Positions 1 to 8,695 of a stretch of DNA of 64,000 nucleotides are shown here, piece by piece; positions within the stretch are counted from its first letter, which is position 1; each line of letters starts with the position of its first letter. The position numbers and the translations under genes were made by a program. The stretch spans positions 164,730 through 228,729 of the forward strand of contig NZ_NQOG01000003.1 in the NCBI RefSeq assembly GCF_002270485.1. The letters run 5' to 3'. The DNA comes from Anaerostipes hominis (ex Lee et al. 2021). GTDB taxonomy: Bacteria; Bacillota; Clostridia; Lachnospirales; Lachnospiraceae. Under the pieces are notes generated by a model. That model saw nothing but the letters and a program-made list of their open reading frames with translations. It did not search any database and was not told the DNA's origin.

Positions 1-490
1 TTCCTCTATACTCTTTCATTGTTACTGTTGTAAAATTTGCAACCCAGCTGATTAGACTGTCATTTTCCTCCGCCAATAATTTACTGTCAGAATTATATGA
101 GTTATAGAGCAAGATTTGTTCCCCATTGTTACTGGGAAGTAACTCTGTAGTCTCTTCCGACTGTGAATGATTCAAATCATACTTTTTCAAATCTAATATT
201 TTATCAATTTGAAATCTACTATCTGCTTTTCTCAGAATTACAAGAGATGTAACATTTGAGATTAATATTTTGTCTTTGTTGTAATATATCAGCTCCCATC
301 CATCACCTGGGGCTGATTTTTTTTTATTTACTTTATAAAATTGTTGCTTGGTCAACGTTTTCATATCTTCTGTTTTTACTTTTTTTGTCTCAGGATATTT
401 TTTCTGCTCTTTAATGCCCGTAGCCTGACACGCTGTTCCAAAAACAATGATAAATACGGAAATAAGTAATTGAAGTATTTTTTTTCTCAT
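1..490 (-). CDS. Putative exported lipoprotein, 3' end cut by the window edge
   Basis: The frame is open from the ATG at 490 to the window edge, giving 163 visible residues. The N-terminus is a typical signal peptide: MRKK, then a hydrophobic run ending FGTAC-QATG, so the cysteine near residue 21 could be lipidated, although the lipobox is imperfect. The rest is hydrophilic, rich in Lys, Asp, Asn and Ser, and belongs to no family I recognise. An AGGTAGGATT-like ribosome binding site precedes the ATG. The gene starts 15 bp after the stop of the amidase-like gene and is probably co-transcribed with it, so both may act at the cell surface. The function is unknown. Confidence 0.7.
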   Translation of the reverse strand, partial: MRKKILQLLISVFIIVFGTACQATGIKEQKKYPETKKVKTEDMKTLTKQQFYKVNKKKSAPGDGWELIYYNKDKILISNVTSLVILRKADSRFQIDKILDLKKYDLNHSQSEETTELLPSNNGEQILLYNSYNSDSKLLAEENDSLISWVANFTTVTMKEYRG

Positions 491-505
491 AATCCTACCT
501 TTCTG

Positions 506-1657
506 TCATTTATATGAACCACTTATATGAACATATTTCGCTTGTGTCATCCATCCTCGAGAACTCAGTGGGACGTTTCGCAACATGTCTTTTTTCTTAT
601 TGCTTGAATGTTGACAAATAAAAACATCCTTTTTTCTGTTCCATGGATCACCTGGAGTAGTAGGATTAGGGACATAACCAGAAATGATTACACTGTGTGT
701 AGCTGTATACTGTCCTACCTTACTATTCCATGGTACTTTCTGAACAATATCACCTAATCTGCATCCTTTCATATTAGTCTTAGATGCTTTCAAGCCCTTT
801 ACTGATGATGATCCCTTATTTTCTCGCCAGTAGTTGTGAAACATCTGTGCACCTTTCCATGATGAATTGTATCTATACCATTTTTTAGATGCTTCTTTAC
901 CTTCTTTATCTTCAGTAATTCCGCCAGCTTTTAGGCATTGAGAAGTGAAATTTGTACAGTCTCCATCCCCAGAATAAAATGGATAATTTGGATTAGGCTT
1001 TAAAGCGTACTTTAATGCATATGCTTTAGCCTTATTTCTATCATAACTACTAAATTTATATTTTTTCTTTGCTGCACTAGTATCAGTCATTTCATAACTT
1101 TGAATGTTATTAGATTGTTCCTGCTCTAATTTATTAACATAAGATTTGGCAACCTTAATTATATCTTTTTGCTTTTTCTCTAGAGCGGCTTTATCGGTTT
1201 GCTTATCTTTCATCGTTTTGAGTGCTTGTTTAAAGTCTCCTTCTACATTATCATTCTGTATAAACCACTCTCCATTTATTTTTTCTAAATAAATCAAATG
1301 TTCATGTAGTTCCTCTGATTCTGTGTCCTTTGAACAATTATAATGGATTTTAATATCTTCAGTTAATGATACTTTTGCCTTGCTTTCATTAATTAAAATC
1401 TTATTATAAGTAAGTTCAGAATTAAATTTTTCAAAACACAGATCTGAATTCTGAACCTTACGATACTTTATTAAAGTATCTAAATCAAAATACTCTAAAT
1501 TTTCATCAGAATTAAAATATGATTTTAATTTGGAATCCATCTTTAAATGGGCTAAAGCTTTATTCTTATCCATAAAAAAATTATTCAAGACTTTTTTAAT
1601 TTGAACATTATCAGTTGATTCTTTTTCAACAAATTCATTGGCAAATGTATTCTGCAA
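506..1657 (-). CDS. Amidase-domain (Amidase_6 type) secreted protein, start displaced by a frameshift
   Basis: The last 170 or so residues match the putative amidase domain of NlpC/P60-like Clostridia proteins: Y-DRNKAKAYALKYAL, then GDGDCTNFTSQCLKAGG (likely catalytic Cys) and ATHSVIISGY (likely His). The first 180 residues resemble a sensor or adaptor region with charged, coiled-coil-like stretches. The open frame begins only at TTG 1657 (MQNTFANEF). A proper start (ATG 1710 behind GGAGGAAGAGGT) lies 53 bases upstream in another frame: ATG plus six A runs into TAA after three codons, while a seventh A would give MKKIISICCIVLGFILFALQ, a complete signal peptide continuous with this protein. 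The gene is therefore frameshifted, slippage-controlled or affected by a homopolymer sequencing error. Confidence 0.75.
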   Translation of the reverse strand: MQNTFANEFVEKESTDNVQIKKVLNNFFMDKNKALAHLKMDSKLKSYFNSDENLEYFDLDTLIKYRKVQNSDLCFEKFNSELTYNKILINESKAKVSLTEDIKIHYNCSKDTESEELHEHLIYLEKINGEWFIQNDNVEGDFKQALKTMKDKQTDKAALEKKQKDIIKVAKSYVNKLEQEQSNNIQSYEMTDTSAAKKKYKFSSYDRNKAKAYALKYALKPNPNYPFYSGDGDCTNFTSQCLKAGGITEDKEGKEASKKWYRYNSSWKGAQMFHNYWRENKGSSSVKGLKASKTNMKGCRLGDIVQKVPWNSKVGQYTATHSVIISGYVPNPTTPGDPWNRKKDVFICQHSSNKKKDMLRNVPLSSRGWMTQAKYVHISGSYK

Positions 1658-1752
1658 AGCAAATAGAATAAAGCCTAAAACTATACAACATATGCTTATT
1701 ATTTTTTCATACCTCTTCCTCCTTCTTTACTAATCTGATAGTTATATACTAA

Positions 1753-1781
1753 ATAATAATCCGTAGAACCATCTATGTCAA
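1753..1781 (-). promoter_or_regulatory. Sigma-A promoter for the amidase/lipoprotein operon
   Basis: On the minus strand TTGACA (1776-1781), a 17-bp spacer and TATTAT (1753-1758) form a near-consensus promoter, about 45 bp upstream of the displaced ATG at 1710. A well-kept promoter argues that the operon is still expressed. Confidence 0.7.
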
Positions 1782-1863
1782 CAGTTATGACTACTTATAC
1801 CATAATGTTATTAATTCCTAATATAATTTTAATATTTGCTTGATATAAACATTTTCTTTATTA

Positions 1864-1910
1864 CAAAAACAAAAAATAGTATGCTGATTCCACTACAATC
1901 AGCATACTAT
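1864..1910 (-). terminator. Rho-independent terminator of yqeG
   Basis: A perfect 14-bp inverted repeat (1876-1889 with 1897-1910, arm ATAGTATGCTGATT) is followed on the minus strand by a long T tract, about 30 bp after the yqeG stop. Confidence 0.85.
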
Positions 1911-1940
1911 CCTCGATAAAAATCATGTAATAATTTTTAC

Positions 1941-2450
1941 TCAACTTTTCTTATAAAAATGCAGAACGATCCTCTCAAGATACCGTTTCAATACGATTTG
2001 TATCTCCTCTTTTGGATTCATGGGCTTTACAAGGATACTGTAAACATTGGCCCTATTGGCCCCGTAGACATCCGTAAACAGCTGGTCTCCCACAAACAGT
2101 GTATTAGACCGGTCTGTTCCCATCAGCTTCATGCCCTTCTCATAACTTCCCACCATAGGCTTGTTCGCTTTATAAATATAGTAGGTTCCTTCCACTGCTT
2201 CGCAGAACTTTTTCACTCTGGGTTCCTTGTTATTGGACATAAAACAAAAATCAAAGCCGATGTCTTTCAGTTCCCTGAAAAAACGGACTGCCCGGTCATC
2301 TGCGGGTGCATTGTGAGGCACCAGGGTATTATCTACATCAAATAAAATCCCCCGGTATCCTCTGTCATAATATGCTTTAAAGTCAATGGAATAAGTACTG
2401 TCCATATATTCATTCGGGTAAAATTTCTCAAACATCTTCTGTGTATCCAT
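1941..2450 (-). CDS. yqeG: YqeG-family HAD-IIIA phosphatase
   Basis: This 169-residue protein has the full YqeG layout: ILFDVDNTL (nucleophile and acid/base aspartates, about residues 36-42), FCFMSNN (motif II), the lysine of KANKPM (motif III) and LFVGDQLFTDVYGAN (motif IV). The family is predicted to dephosphorylate a small substrate; its physiological substrate is uncertain. The length is normal for the family. The gene stands alone between its own terminator and the divergent nitrite/sulfite reductase gene, rather than in the yqeH-aroE neighbourhood seen in Bacillus. Confidence 0.9.
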   Translation of the reverse strand: MDTQKMFEKFYPNEYMDSTYSIDFKAYYDRGYRGILFDVDNTLVPHNAPADDRAVRFFRELKDIGFDFCFMSNNKEPRVKKFCEAVEGTYYIYKANKPMVGSYEKGMKLMGTDRSNTLFVGDQLFTDVYGANRANVYSILVKPMNPKEEIQIVLKRYLERIVLHFYKKS

Positions 2451-2513
2451 CCTTTATTTTTCTTTTGTCCTATTCTAGCATATAACTGAAAAAAAGCCAA
2501 ACTTCCCTGAATG

Positions 2514-2542
2514 TGGACGTGCATTTTAAGAAATGCTATAAT
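2514..2542 (+). promoter_or_regulatory. Probable promoter of the siroheme reductase gene
   Basis: A consensus TATAAT (2537-2542) lies 17 bp after TGGACG (2514-2519), a 4/6 match to the -35 consensus, and about 40 bp before the ATG at 2582. The weak -35 leaves room for an activator. Confidence 0.5.
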
Positions 2543-2581
2543 AAAATAAGAAAACTGTTAAATATGGCAAAGGAGAATAAC

Positions 2582-4123
2582 ATGGATCAGGAATTAAAAA
2601 AAGAATTTCAGGCTGACCTGGCCGAATTTCATTTAATGACCAGAAAGTTTTATCAAAAAGAAATCAGCGTTAAAGAATATAAAGGTTTTTCAGGAGGATT
2701 TGGAAGCTACGCACAGAGGGGCGGCGGTTCCAGTATGCTGAGACTTCGGTTTACCGGGGGAGAAATTACGAAAGATAAACTCCAGTTTATTGCGGACAGT
2801 GTTGAAAAATATAAGATAGACAAACTCCATCTGACCACCTGTCAAACCGTACAGGTACACAATCTAAATGATGTTACCGTATCTTCCCTCATCGAGGAAG
2901 CGTTTGAGCATGATATTATCACCAGAGGCGGCGGCGGTGATTTTCCCAGAAATGTCATGGTTTCTCCTCTCTCCGGAGTAGAAAAAGAAGAATACTTTGA
3001 CGTGCTTCCATATGCCAGAGAGGCCGCCGATTATCTTCTGACTTTCATCAAACGGGTGAAAATGCCCAGAAAGCTGAAAGTCTGTTTCTCTAATTCTCCA
3101 AAGAATATAACACACGCCACTTTCCGTGATCTTGGATTTGTTGCCCGCAAGGATCACACCTTCGACGTTTACAGCGCCGGCGGCCTTGGCAACAATCCTA
3201 AAATGGGCATACTCGTAGACGAAGGGACAGACCCATCAAAAGTACTGTACTATATTAAAGCTATGATTCTGACATTTATACAGCACGGCAACTATGAAAA
3301 CCGCGGGAAAGCCAGAACACGGTATATGCAGGATACTTTGGGCCAGGAAGGCTACCGGGCTGCTTTTCTTGAAAACCTCAGCAAGGCAATGGCTGAAGAT
3401 TCTCTTGACCTCAATGTACAGGAAGTTCCTGTGACAAAAGAAGGCTGCGGCTTCCTTGAGGAAAACTTCCGGATTACCGCACAGAAACAGGACGGTCTTT
3501 ACAGTGTTTTATATCATCCGTTTGGAGGGAATATCCCGCCGGAGCTGATCGCACCGATCAATGAAGCTGTACAGAAGATGGACCAGGTGGTCCTGAGAAT
3601 CTCCCCAGACGAAAGCCTTTATTTCATCAACTGTAACAAAGAGGAAGCCCTGGAACTCCTGGAACTTACCAAAGACAGTGCATCCAACCTGTTTGAGACA
3701 TCTGTCGCCTGTATTGGCAGCGGGATCTGTCAGATAGGTCTCAGAGACTCTCAAAAGCTCTATAAAGCTGTCATGGATAAGATCCGCCCCTTAGATTTTT
3801 CGAACGGTGTGCTCCCGCAGATCCATATTTCCGGCTGTCCATCCTCCTGTGGAACTCACCAGATTGGGACACTTGGCTTCCGCGGAGCCACAAAGGTTAT
3901 TGATAAAAAACCTCTTGCAGCCTTCCAACTGTATATCGGCGGAGAGGAAACACAGGGCAATGCACAGTTCGGGGAGGACGCCGGAACCATTCTGGAAACA
4001 GATATTCCGGACTTCTTAATAGAAATTGGACAGGCAGTACAGAAAGAACACAAATTATATTCCGACTGGATAAAAGAAAATCCAGATGTTCTAAAAGCTA
4101 TCATCCAAAAATATACAAAATAA
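2582..4123 (+). CDS. Ferredoxin-type nitrite/sulfite reductase (siroheme, 4Fe-4S)
   Basis: This 513-residue protein has two ferredoxin-like half-domains and two siroheme/4Fe-4S domains. The cluster ligands are intact: ACIGSGIC (C-x5-C) and SGCPSSCG (C-x3-C), about 40 residues apart in the second half. The family carries out six-electron reduction of nitrite to ammonia or sulfite to sulfide, with electrons usually from ferredoxin; the sequence alone does not settle the substrate. The start is the ATG at 2582, because AAAGGAG lies 7-8 bases upstream; an in-frame ATG at 2513 is too far upstream and overlaps the promoter. It is monocistronic. The window also contains a collapsed asrABC operon, so this may be the remaining sulfite-reducing gene here. 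Confidence 0.88.
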   Translation: MDQELKKEFQADLAEFHLMTRKFYQKEISVKEYKGFSGGFGSYAQRGGGSSMLRLRFTGGEITKDKLQFIADSVEKYKIDKLHLTTCQTVQVHNLNDVTVSSLIEEAFEHDIITRGGGGDFPRNVMVSPLSGVEKEEYFDVLPYAREAADYLLTFIKRVKMPRKLKVCFSNSPKNITHATFRDLGFVARKDHTFDVYSAGGLGNNPKMGILVDEGTDPSKVLYYIKAMILTFIQHGNYENRGKARTRYMQDTLGQEGYRAAFLENLSKAMAEDSLDLNVQEVPVTKEGCGFLEENFRITAQKQDGLYSVLYHPFGGNIPPELIAPINEAVQKMDQVVLRISPDESLYFINCNKEEALELLELTKDSASNLFETSVACIGSGICQIGLRDSQKLYKAVMDKIRPLDFSNGVLPQIHISGCPSSCGTHQIGTLGFRGATKVIDKKPLAAFQLYIGGEETQGNAQFGEDAGTILETDIPDFLIEIGQAVQKEHKLYSDWIKENPDVLKAIIQKYTK

Positions 4124-4128
4124 AAAAA

Positions 4129-4178
4129 CACCCCATTGGCATCAATGTTTTTAACATTTTCCAATGGGGTGCTTTTTT
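4129..4178. terminator. Bidirectional Rho-independent terminator
   Basis: An 11-bp stem (CACCCCATTGG 4129-4139 with 4161-4171) has T runs on both strands. It lies between the convergent reductase and binding-protein genes and probably serves both. Confidence 0.85.
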
Positions 4179-4216
4179 ATTTTTATCTTCTCTTAATTGT
4201 ATTCCCTTATAATTAT

Positions 4217-5206
4217 TTATTTGCTCTCTTCCACTGCCGAATGAAAAGTATCAGGATATACAATCGACAGAATATACTCATAGGCTTCGCTCCACCGGCT
4301 GTTTGGCTTATACTGATACAGTTCTTTCGGAAGAATAACAAGGTGCTTCTGCTTCACAGCCTTCAAATCCTCCCATCCGGATTCCGTTTCCAAAGTATTA
4401 TGAAGCTTCTTCAGGGCAAGCTTTCTGTCTCCCATGGTTGTGACAAAAATATAATCAGGATCGCTCTTTGATATCGCCTCCAGTGAAGGAGTCTTATTTT
4501 CCGCAAGATTTTTATTGTTCGCAGCTGCATTCTCTACTCCGATGTCCTGCAGGATATTGCAGACTACATTTTCCTCTGTCTTTACCTTGATGTCTGCAGA
4601 ATAAGCTCTGAGCACCAGTGCAGTCGTTTTCCTGCCTTTTGGTACTTGCTTCAGCAGGTAATCCGCTTCCTCCCTTGCTTTCTCTCCATACTCCTCATAA
4701 TTATCCTCTTCTCCGGTTACTTCCGTCATTTGTTTTAAAACGTTCAGGTAATCGTCCAGAGTATTCATCCTGACAATATAATATGGAATTTTTTCTTTCT
4801 TTAGAGTCTCAGCTGTATCCATCTGCTCCTCAATGTTTCCTGAAATCAGAACCAAATCCGGCTTCAGGGAAAGAACAGCATCCAGATCCGGATATTTGAC
4901 AGAACCAACATTTTTAATCTTTTTTTTGTTAAGATTTTCGTGAACTACCTCTTCTTCCAGCACATCTGCAGTAGCTCCGCATAATTCTCCTCCGGAGAGC
5001 AGCCATACATCCGACAGGGAAGCCGATAACGCTACTACTTTTTCCGGTTCTTTTTTTATCTCTACTTTTCGCCCGGTGGAATCTTTTATCACTGTATATG
5101 ACTCTTCTTTTATCTGTTTTTTGTCCTTGTCATGGTTTCCCCTGCACGAGGCCAGAAACAAGACACACAGCAGAAGTAATACAGTCGCTCCGCACTTTTT
5201 ATTCAT
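4217..5206 (-). CDS. ABC transporter substrate-binding lipoprotein (BtuF/FepB-like)
   Basis: MNKKCGATVLLLLCVLFLASC is a textbook lipoprotein signal with lipobox LASC. The mature part is a periplasmic-binding-protein type 2 fold (Peripla_BP_2): VIKDSTGRKVEIKKEPEKVVALSAS, then PDLDAVLSLKPDLVLISG and SLEAISKSDPDYIFVTT. Such proteins bind ferric siderophores, haem or cobalamin; which one cannot be read here. I chose ATG 5206 because it begins the signal peptide; a GTG at 5230 in the same frame is the alternative. No permease or ATPase gene is next to it, so it must work with components encoded elsewhere. Confidence 0.85.
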   Translation of the reverse strand: MNKKCGATVLLLLCVLFLASCRGNHDKDKKQIKEESYTVIKDSTGRKVEIKKEPEKVVALSASLSDVWLLSGGELCGATADVLEEEVVHENLNKKKIKNVGSVKYPDLDAVLSLKPDLVLISGNIEEQMDTAETLKKEKIPYYIVRMNTLDDYLNVLKQMTEVTGEEDNYEEYGEKAREEADYLLKQVPKGRKTTALVLRAYSADIKVKTEENVVCNILQDIGVENAAANNKNLAENKTPSLEAISKSDPDYIFVTTMGDRKLALKKLHNTLETESGWEDLKAVKQKHLVILPKELYQYKPNSRWSEAYEYILSIVYPDTFHSAVEESK

Positions 5207-5269
5207 AATCTGGTATATATTCCCCCTCACCAGTATTTGCCAATGATCTTGCTGACAATATTTTCTTTT

Positions 5270-5298
5270 ATTATATAGTATAACTCCAGCAGGTGCAA
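5270..5298 (-). promoter_or_regulatory. Sigma-A promoter of the binding-protein gene
   Basis: On the minus strand TTGCAC (5293-5298), a 17-bp spacer and consensus TATAAT (5270-5275) lie about 65 bp upstream of the ATG. I see no Fur-box-like palindrome overlapping it. Confidence 0.7.
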
Positions 5299-5308
5299 GT
5301 TTATTGCC

Positions 5309-5734
5309 TTAAAGCGCTTCTCTTTCAGGTGGCATTCCGCGGTCCCCACGGTCTCCCAGTCCGCTGAAATGCCACAGCGTCAAATTTTTTGGCTCCTTTG
5401 TCTCCAGATATCTGTCTTTCAGAGCTTCGATCAATAGTAACGGATCTACAATGCCTCCTCCGGCTCCGCAAACTGCCAGAGTATCTCCGTCATCTATTAA
5501 TTCTACAGCTACCAGAAGGTAATATTCCATAACGAACATTACAGCGAGAAAGATCTGGAATGTGGCTGTACAGGTGCGACCGATAACAATCAGTGCAATT
5601 CCTTTCACTGCAAATTTAGATGCCTTGGAAACTCCCACAAAACCTTTTATTTTTTCTCCGCTTTCTGTCTTTACTCTCGGCTGCGGTGCAAAGTTCAACT
5701 GCGGGTGAAAGTTCATCCAAATATTGTGTATCAC
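5309..5734 (-). pseudogene. Fused relic: MFS transporter fragment joined to a YdiF-type CoA-transferase N-terminus
   Basis: The open frame (141 codons) is a chimera. Its middle, SKFAVKGIALIVIGRTCTATFQIF, resembles a transmembrane segment of the intact MFS carrier at 9707-10879 (SLESIALIIIGFTGTATFQL). The remainder, AVELIDDGDTLAVCGAGGGI through KEPKNLTLWHFSGLGDRGDRG, matches the start of acetate/acyl CoA-transferases of the YdiF family and then stops. Neither part could be functional. In E. coli the order ydiN (MFS), ydiB, aroD, ydiF is known, so this looks like the deleted remains of one end of such a cluster. The GTG start at 5734 may be fortuitous. The identification is by eye from conserved motifs. 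Confidence 0.65.
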
Positions 5735-5751
5735 TCAGAACCTTTCCTGTA

Positions 5752-5796
5752 AAATAAAGAACAGGCTCTTTTATTGCTTTCCAATAAAAGAGCCTG
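5752..5796 (-). terminator. Terminator of the TRAP transporter operon
   Basis: A perfect 15-bp stem (CAGGCTCTTTTATTG 5762-5776 with 5782-5796) and a 5-base loop are followed on the minus strand by TTCTTTATTTT, 6 bp after the dctP stop. Confidence 0.88.
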
Positions 5797-5802
5797 CTGA
5801 TC

Positions 5803-6810
5803 TTACTTCTGATTCAAATATGCATTAAAAATATCTTTTGATACATTTTCCTTAATGCTTTTATATATGTCGGAAGCCGCTTTCCTTACGTCCTCCTGAG
5901 TTTTCTTATCCAGCGCAACAATCTTTGTACCACTATCTTTTATGACCTTCATCCGGTCCTCGATCCGTTCATCCGAAGCTTTCCTTGCATATTCCTTTGC
6001 CGTCTCTGCCGCCTCCTCAATAATCTTCTGCTGATCTTTCGGAAGGTCTTTATAAAATTCATCACTTACAATCAGAGAAATATAATGGGGCAGATGATTT
6101 GTTTCTACCACGTAATCCTGCTGTTCATAAAGTTTGCTTGACACAATGACCTCATATGGGTTTTCCTGTGCGTCTATGGTCTTCTGCTGCAGGCCGATGT
6201 ATACCTCACTGAACGTCATCGGCGTCGGATTGGCTTTCAGTGCCTTCCAGAAATCCATATGGTAGCTGTTTTCCATGGTACGGATTTTCTGTCCTTTAAA
6301 GTCATCAATCGACTTCACCTCTTTGTTGGTAGACATGACACGAAATCCCTGGTCCGCATAACCAAGCAGCTTAAATCCACCTTTTTCATAAACCTTTTCC
6401 ATCTTCTTATAAAATACAGGATTGTCTACGGCAGCTCTTGCCTCTTCAATCGTAGTGAAGGCACTTGGCAAATCAAAGACAGCGGTATCCGGCATAAAAG
6501 TAACCTGAGGTGCCGTATTTTGCACAACAAAAGGAATATCACCGTCAGAACAGCTCTCCAGCAGTTCCCTGTCTCCCCCCAGCGTACTGTTTGGATATAC
6601 CTCAATCTTCATTTTCCCTTTACTCAATCTGCTTACTTCATCTGCAAACTTCTGAGAATATAGCTGCGTCACGGTATCTTCCGGGCTGGAAGTTCCAAGA
6701 GGCCACGCATACCGCTGCACACCGTCATCACTTTTCTTCTTGCATCCGCTAAGAGCCAAGACAGAGACGACACATAAAGCCGCAATACCAAATCTTATCA
6801 ATCTTTTCAT
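5803..6810 (-). CDS. dctP: TRAP transporter solute-binding protein DctP
   Basis: A 335-residue lipoprotein: MKRLIRFGIAALCVVSVLALSGC is a signal with lipobox LSGC. The mature protein carries DctP-family signatures: a conserved arginine for carboxylate binding in the FRVMSTNKEV/GQKIRTMENSYH region, NPTPMTFSEVYIGLQQKTIDAQENP and HLPHYISLIVSD. It captures a carboxylate outside the membrane and passes it to DctQM. ATG 6810 follows AGGAGGGGG at ideal spacing. It is the last gene of the dctQ-dctM-dctP operon. The locus suggests the ligand is quinate, shikimate or a related hydroaromatic acid; this is inference from context. Confidence 0.92.
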   Translation of the reverse strand: MKRLIRFGIAALCVVSVLALSGCKKKSDDGVQRYAWPLGTSSPEDTVTQLYSQKFADEVSRLSKGKMKIEVYPNSTLGGDRELLESCSDGDIPFVVQNTAPQVTFMPDTAVFDLPSAFTTIEEARAAVDNPVFYKKMEKVYEKGGFKLLGYADQGFRVMSTNKEVKSIDDFKGQKIRTMENSYHMDFWKALKANPTPMTFSEVYIGLQQKTIDAQENPYEVIVSSKLYEQQDYVVETNHLPHYISLIVSDEFYKDLPKDQQKIIEEAAETAKEYARKASDERIEDRMKVIKDSGTKIVALDKKTQEDVRKAASDIYKSIKENVSKDIFNAYLNQK

Positions 6811-6823
6811 CTGTATCCCCCTC

Positions 6824-8113
6824 CTATAACAGCGCCAGGCTGATCTGCGGTATAAATGTAATAAGTAACAAAGCCACAAGGAAACAAAGGATCAGCGGCA
6901 TTGCCTTCTTTGCGATATCCACTACCGGGATCTGAGTCAGGGATGAAGCCACAAACAAATTGACTCCGATGGGCGGAGTTACAAAACCAATCGCCAGGTT
7001 GACTACCATCATCACACCAAAATGAATTGGATTCATTCCAACGCCCACTGCAATCGGCATCAGAATCGGTGTCAGAATCAAAATAGCCGGTGTCGTATCC
7101 ATAACCATACCCACAAGCAGTAAGAAGACGTTGATTACCAGCAGAATGACAATTCCATTGTGGAATGTTCCAAGAATCCACTCGCTGACTGTCTGAGGAA
7201 CCTGCATCAGCGTCAGGACTCTTGAAAATGCCACGGATGCTGCCAGTATAAATAAAATAGGCGCATAGGTATGGATTCCCTCGATCATAACTCCCCATAA
7301 GTCTTTTACATGGATACTCTTGTAGACAAATAAGCTTACGAATACAGAATAAAAAACAGAAATCACCGCTGCTTCTGTAGGGGAAGCCACACCAGTATAA
7401 ATACAGCCAAGGATAATGACCGGACTGAGCAGTGCAAAAAAACTGTCTTTCAGCACAGTAAGCAGGCCTTTGTCACGAAGTGCCTGTACTTCTTTCCGGA
7501 TCTTTTCTTTATCCTCACCATGTTTCCTGCAGTAAAAAACAGCATATACCATCAGCAGCAGACCGATAGAAATCCCGGGAAGAATCCCGGCGATAAACAG
7601 ATCACTGACAGACTGTCCGGATGCCATTCCGTACATAATAAAAGGGATACTTGGAGGGATAATGACACCCAATCCTCCTGAAACCGCAACGATTGCTGTC
7701 GCAAATTTTTTATCATAACCGAGCTTAATTAAAATCGGGATCGTCATACTGCCCACTGCTGCCACCGTCGCCGGTGCTGAACCTGAAATTGCTCCATAAA
7801 AAAGACACGTAACGATAACTGCACATGGCATTCCCGCTGTAAATTTTCCAATAAAATATACAAATACATCAAAAATCTTTTTTGAAATTCCGCCCTTTGC
7901 CATCACCATGCCTGATAAAACAAACATCGGCACCGCCAGCAGCGGAAAACTGTCGATTCCTCCCAGCATGGAACGGATGACAAACTGGCCGCTTGCCGTA
8001 AAAGAAGAGTCAAAGATTCCCGGAAGTACCGACACAATACCGAGTCCAATGGAAATCGGTATCGCAATGATCAAACACAAAAAGAAAATAATAAATACTG
8101 ATAACGCTGACAT
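6824..8113 (-). CDS. dctM: TRAP transporter large permease DctM
   Basis: A 429-residue polytopic membrane protein of normal DctM length. Family signatures include the N-terminal FIIFFLCLIIAIPISIGLG, GSAPATVAAVGSMTIP and GGLGVIIPPSIPFIMYG, and NLAIGFVTPPIGVNLFV near the end. It forms the sodium-coupled translocation channel with DctQ. Its start is 2 bp beyond the dctQ stop and its stop is 13 bp before dctP, so the three genes form one transcript. Confidence 0.94.
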   Translation of the reverse strand: MSALSVFIIFFLCLIIAIPISIGLGIVSVLPGIFDSSFTASGQFVIRSMLGGIDSFPLLAVPMFVLSGMVMAKGGISKKIFDVFVYFIGKFTAGMPCAVIVTCLFYGAISGSAPATVAAVGSMTIPILIKLGYDKKFATAIVAVSGGLGVIIPPSIPFIMYGMASGQSVSDLFIAGILPGISIGLLLMVYAVFYCRKHGEDKEKIRKEVQALRDKGLLTVLKDSFFALLSPVIILGCIYTGVASPTEAAVISVFYSVFVSLFVYKSIHVKDLWGVMIEGIHTYAPILFILAASVAFSRVLTLMQVPQTVSEWILGTFHNGIVILLVINVFLLLVGMVMDTTPAILILTPILMPIAVGVGMNPIHFGVMMVVNLAIGFVTPPIGVNLFVASSLTQIPVVDIAKKAMPLILCFLVALLLITFIPQISLALL

Positions 8114-8115
8114 AC

Positions 8116-8601
8116 CTACACCTCCTGATCCTTTCCAACTGCGATTTTAAACTCAATCAGCCATCTCTGTAAAATACGAATTGTCACCAGCAGAAAACTT
8201 ACCAGCGGTGCTGCCTGTATGTAGTACATTGGTATATGGCATGCAGGGCTAACTTGTCCGCTTTCAAATGCACTTTTTAAATACAGGATAGAGTATGGGA
8301 TCAGATACAGGAACAATGCAAGTTCAATGGTATGGTTCACCACTTTAAAGATGGCCCTTCCCCTTTTAGGAAACATTGCCACAAACTGCTCAATTTTAAT
8401 GGAGATACACTTTTTTGTGCAGTAGCTGACACTGATAAAGCCTGACCAGATAAACAGGTATCTTGTGATCTCCTCCGACCAGGAAAGGGATGCTCCCAGA
8501 ACATAACGCGCCAAAACCTGTATGCCCATGATCAGGACCATCCCCATCAGGAAAACTCCCATTAAAAACTCTTCTAAATTTTCATCTAACCACTTTAGCA
8601 T
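8116..8601 (-). CDS. dctQ: TRAP transporter small permease DctQ
   Basis: A 161-residue protein with four predicted membrane helices and the DctQ pattern LSWSEEITRYLFIWSGFISVSYCTKK. The start is ATG 8601 (MLKWLDENLEEFLMGVF) behind AGAGAGGT; upstream in-frame codons lack a ribosome binding site. It opens the operon. DctQ is the small subunit that supports the DctM channel. Confidence 0.92.
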   Translation of the reverse strand: MLKWLDENLEEFLMGVFLMGMVLIMGIQVLARYVLGASLSWSEEITRYLFIWSGFISVSYCTKKCISIKIEQFVAMFPKRGRAIFKVVNHTIELALFLYLIPYSILYLKSAFESGQVSPACHIPMYYIQAAPLVSFLLVTIRILQRWLIEFKIAVGKDQEV

Positions 8602-8695
8602 ATTAATACCTCTCTTTTGTAAGCGGAGATCTGCTGTCCCCAGCATGATTCTATCTATTTGAACATGATTCCCCGCTGTAATTATTACAGCATCC

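Noticed and set aside
2582..4123. Naming the siroheme enzyme as a sulfite reductase outright
   Set aside because: Nitrite and sulfite reductases of this type share all visible motifs; the substrate cannot be told by eye.
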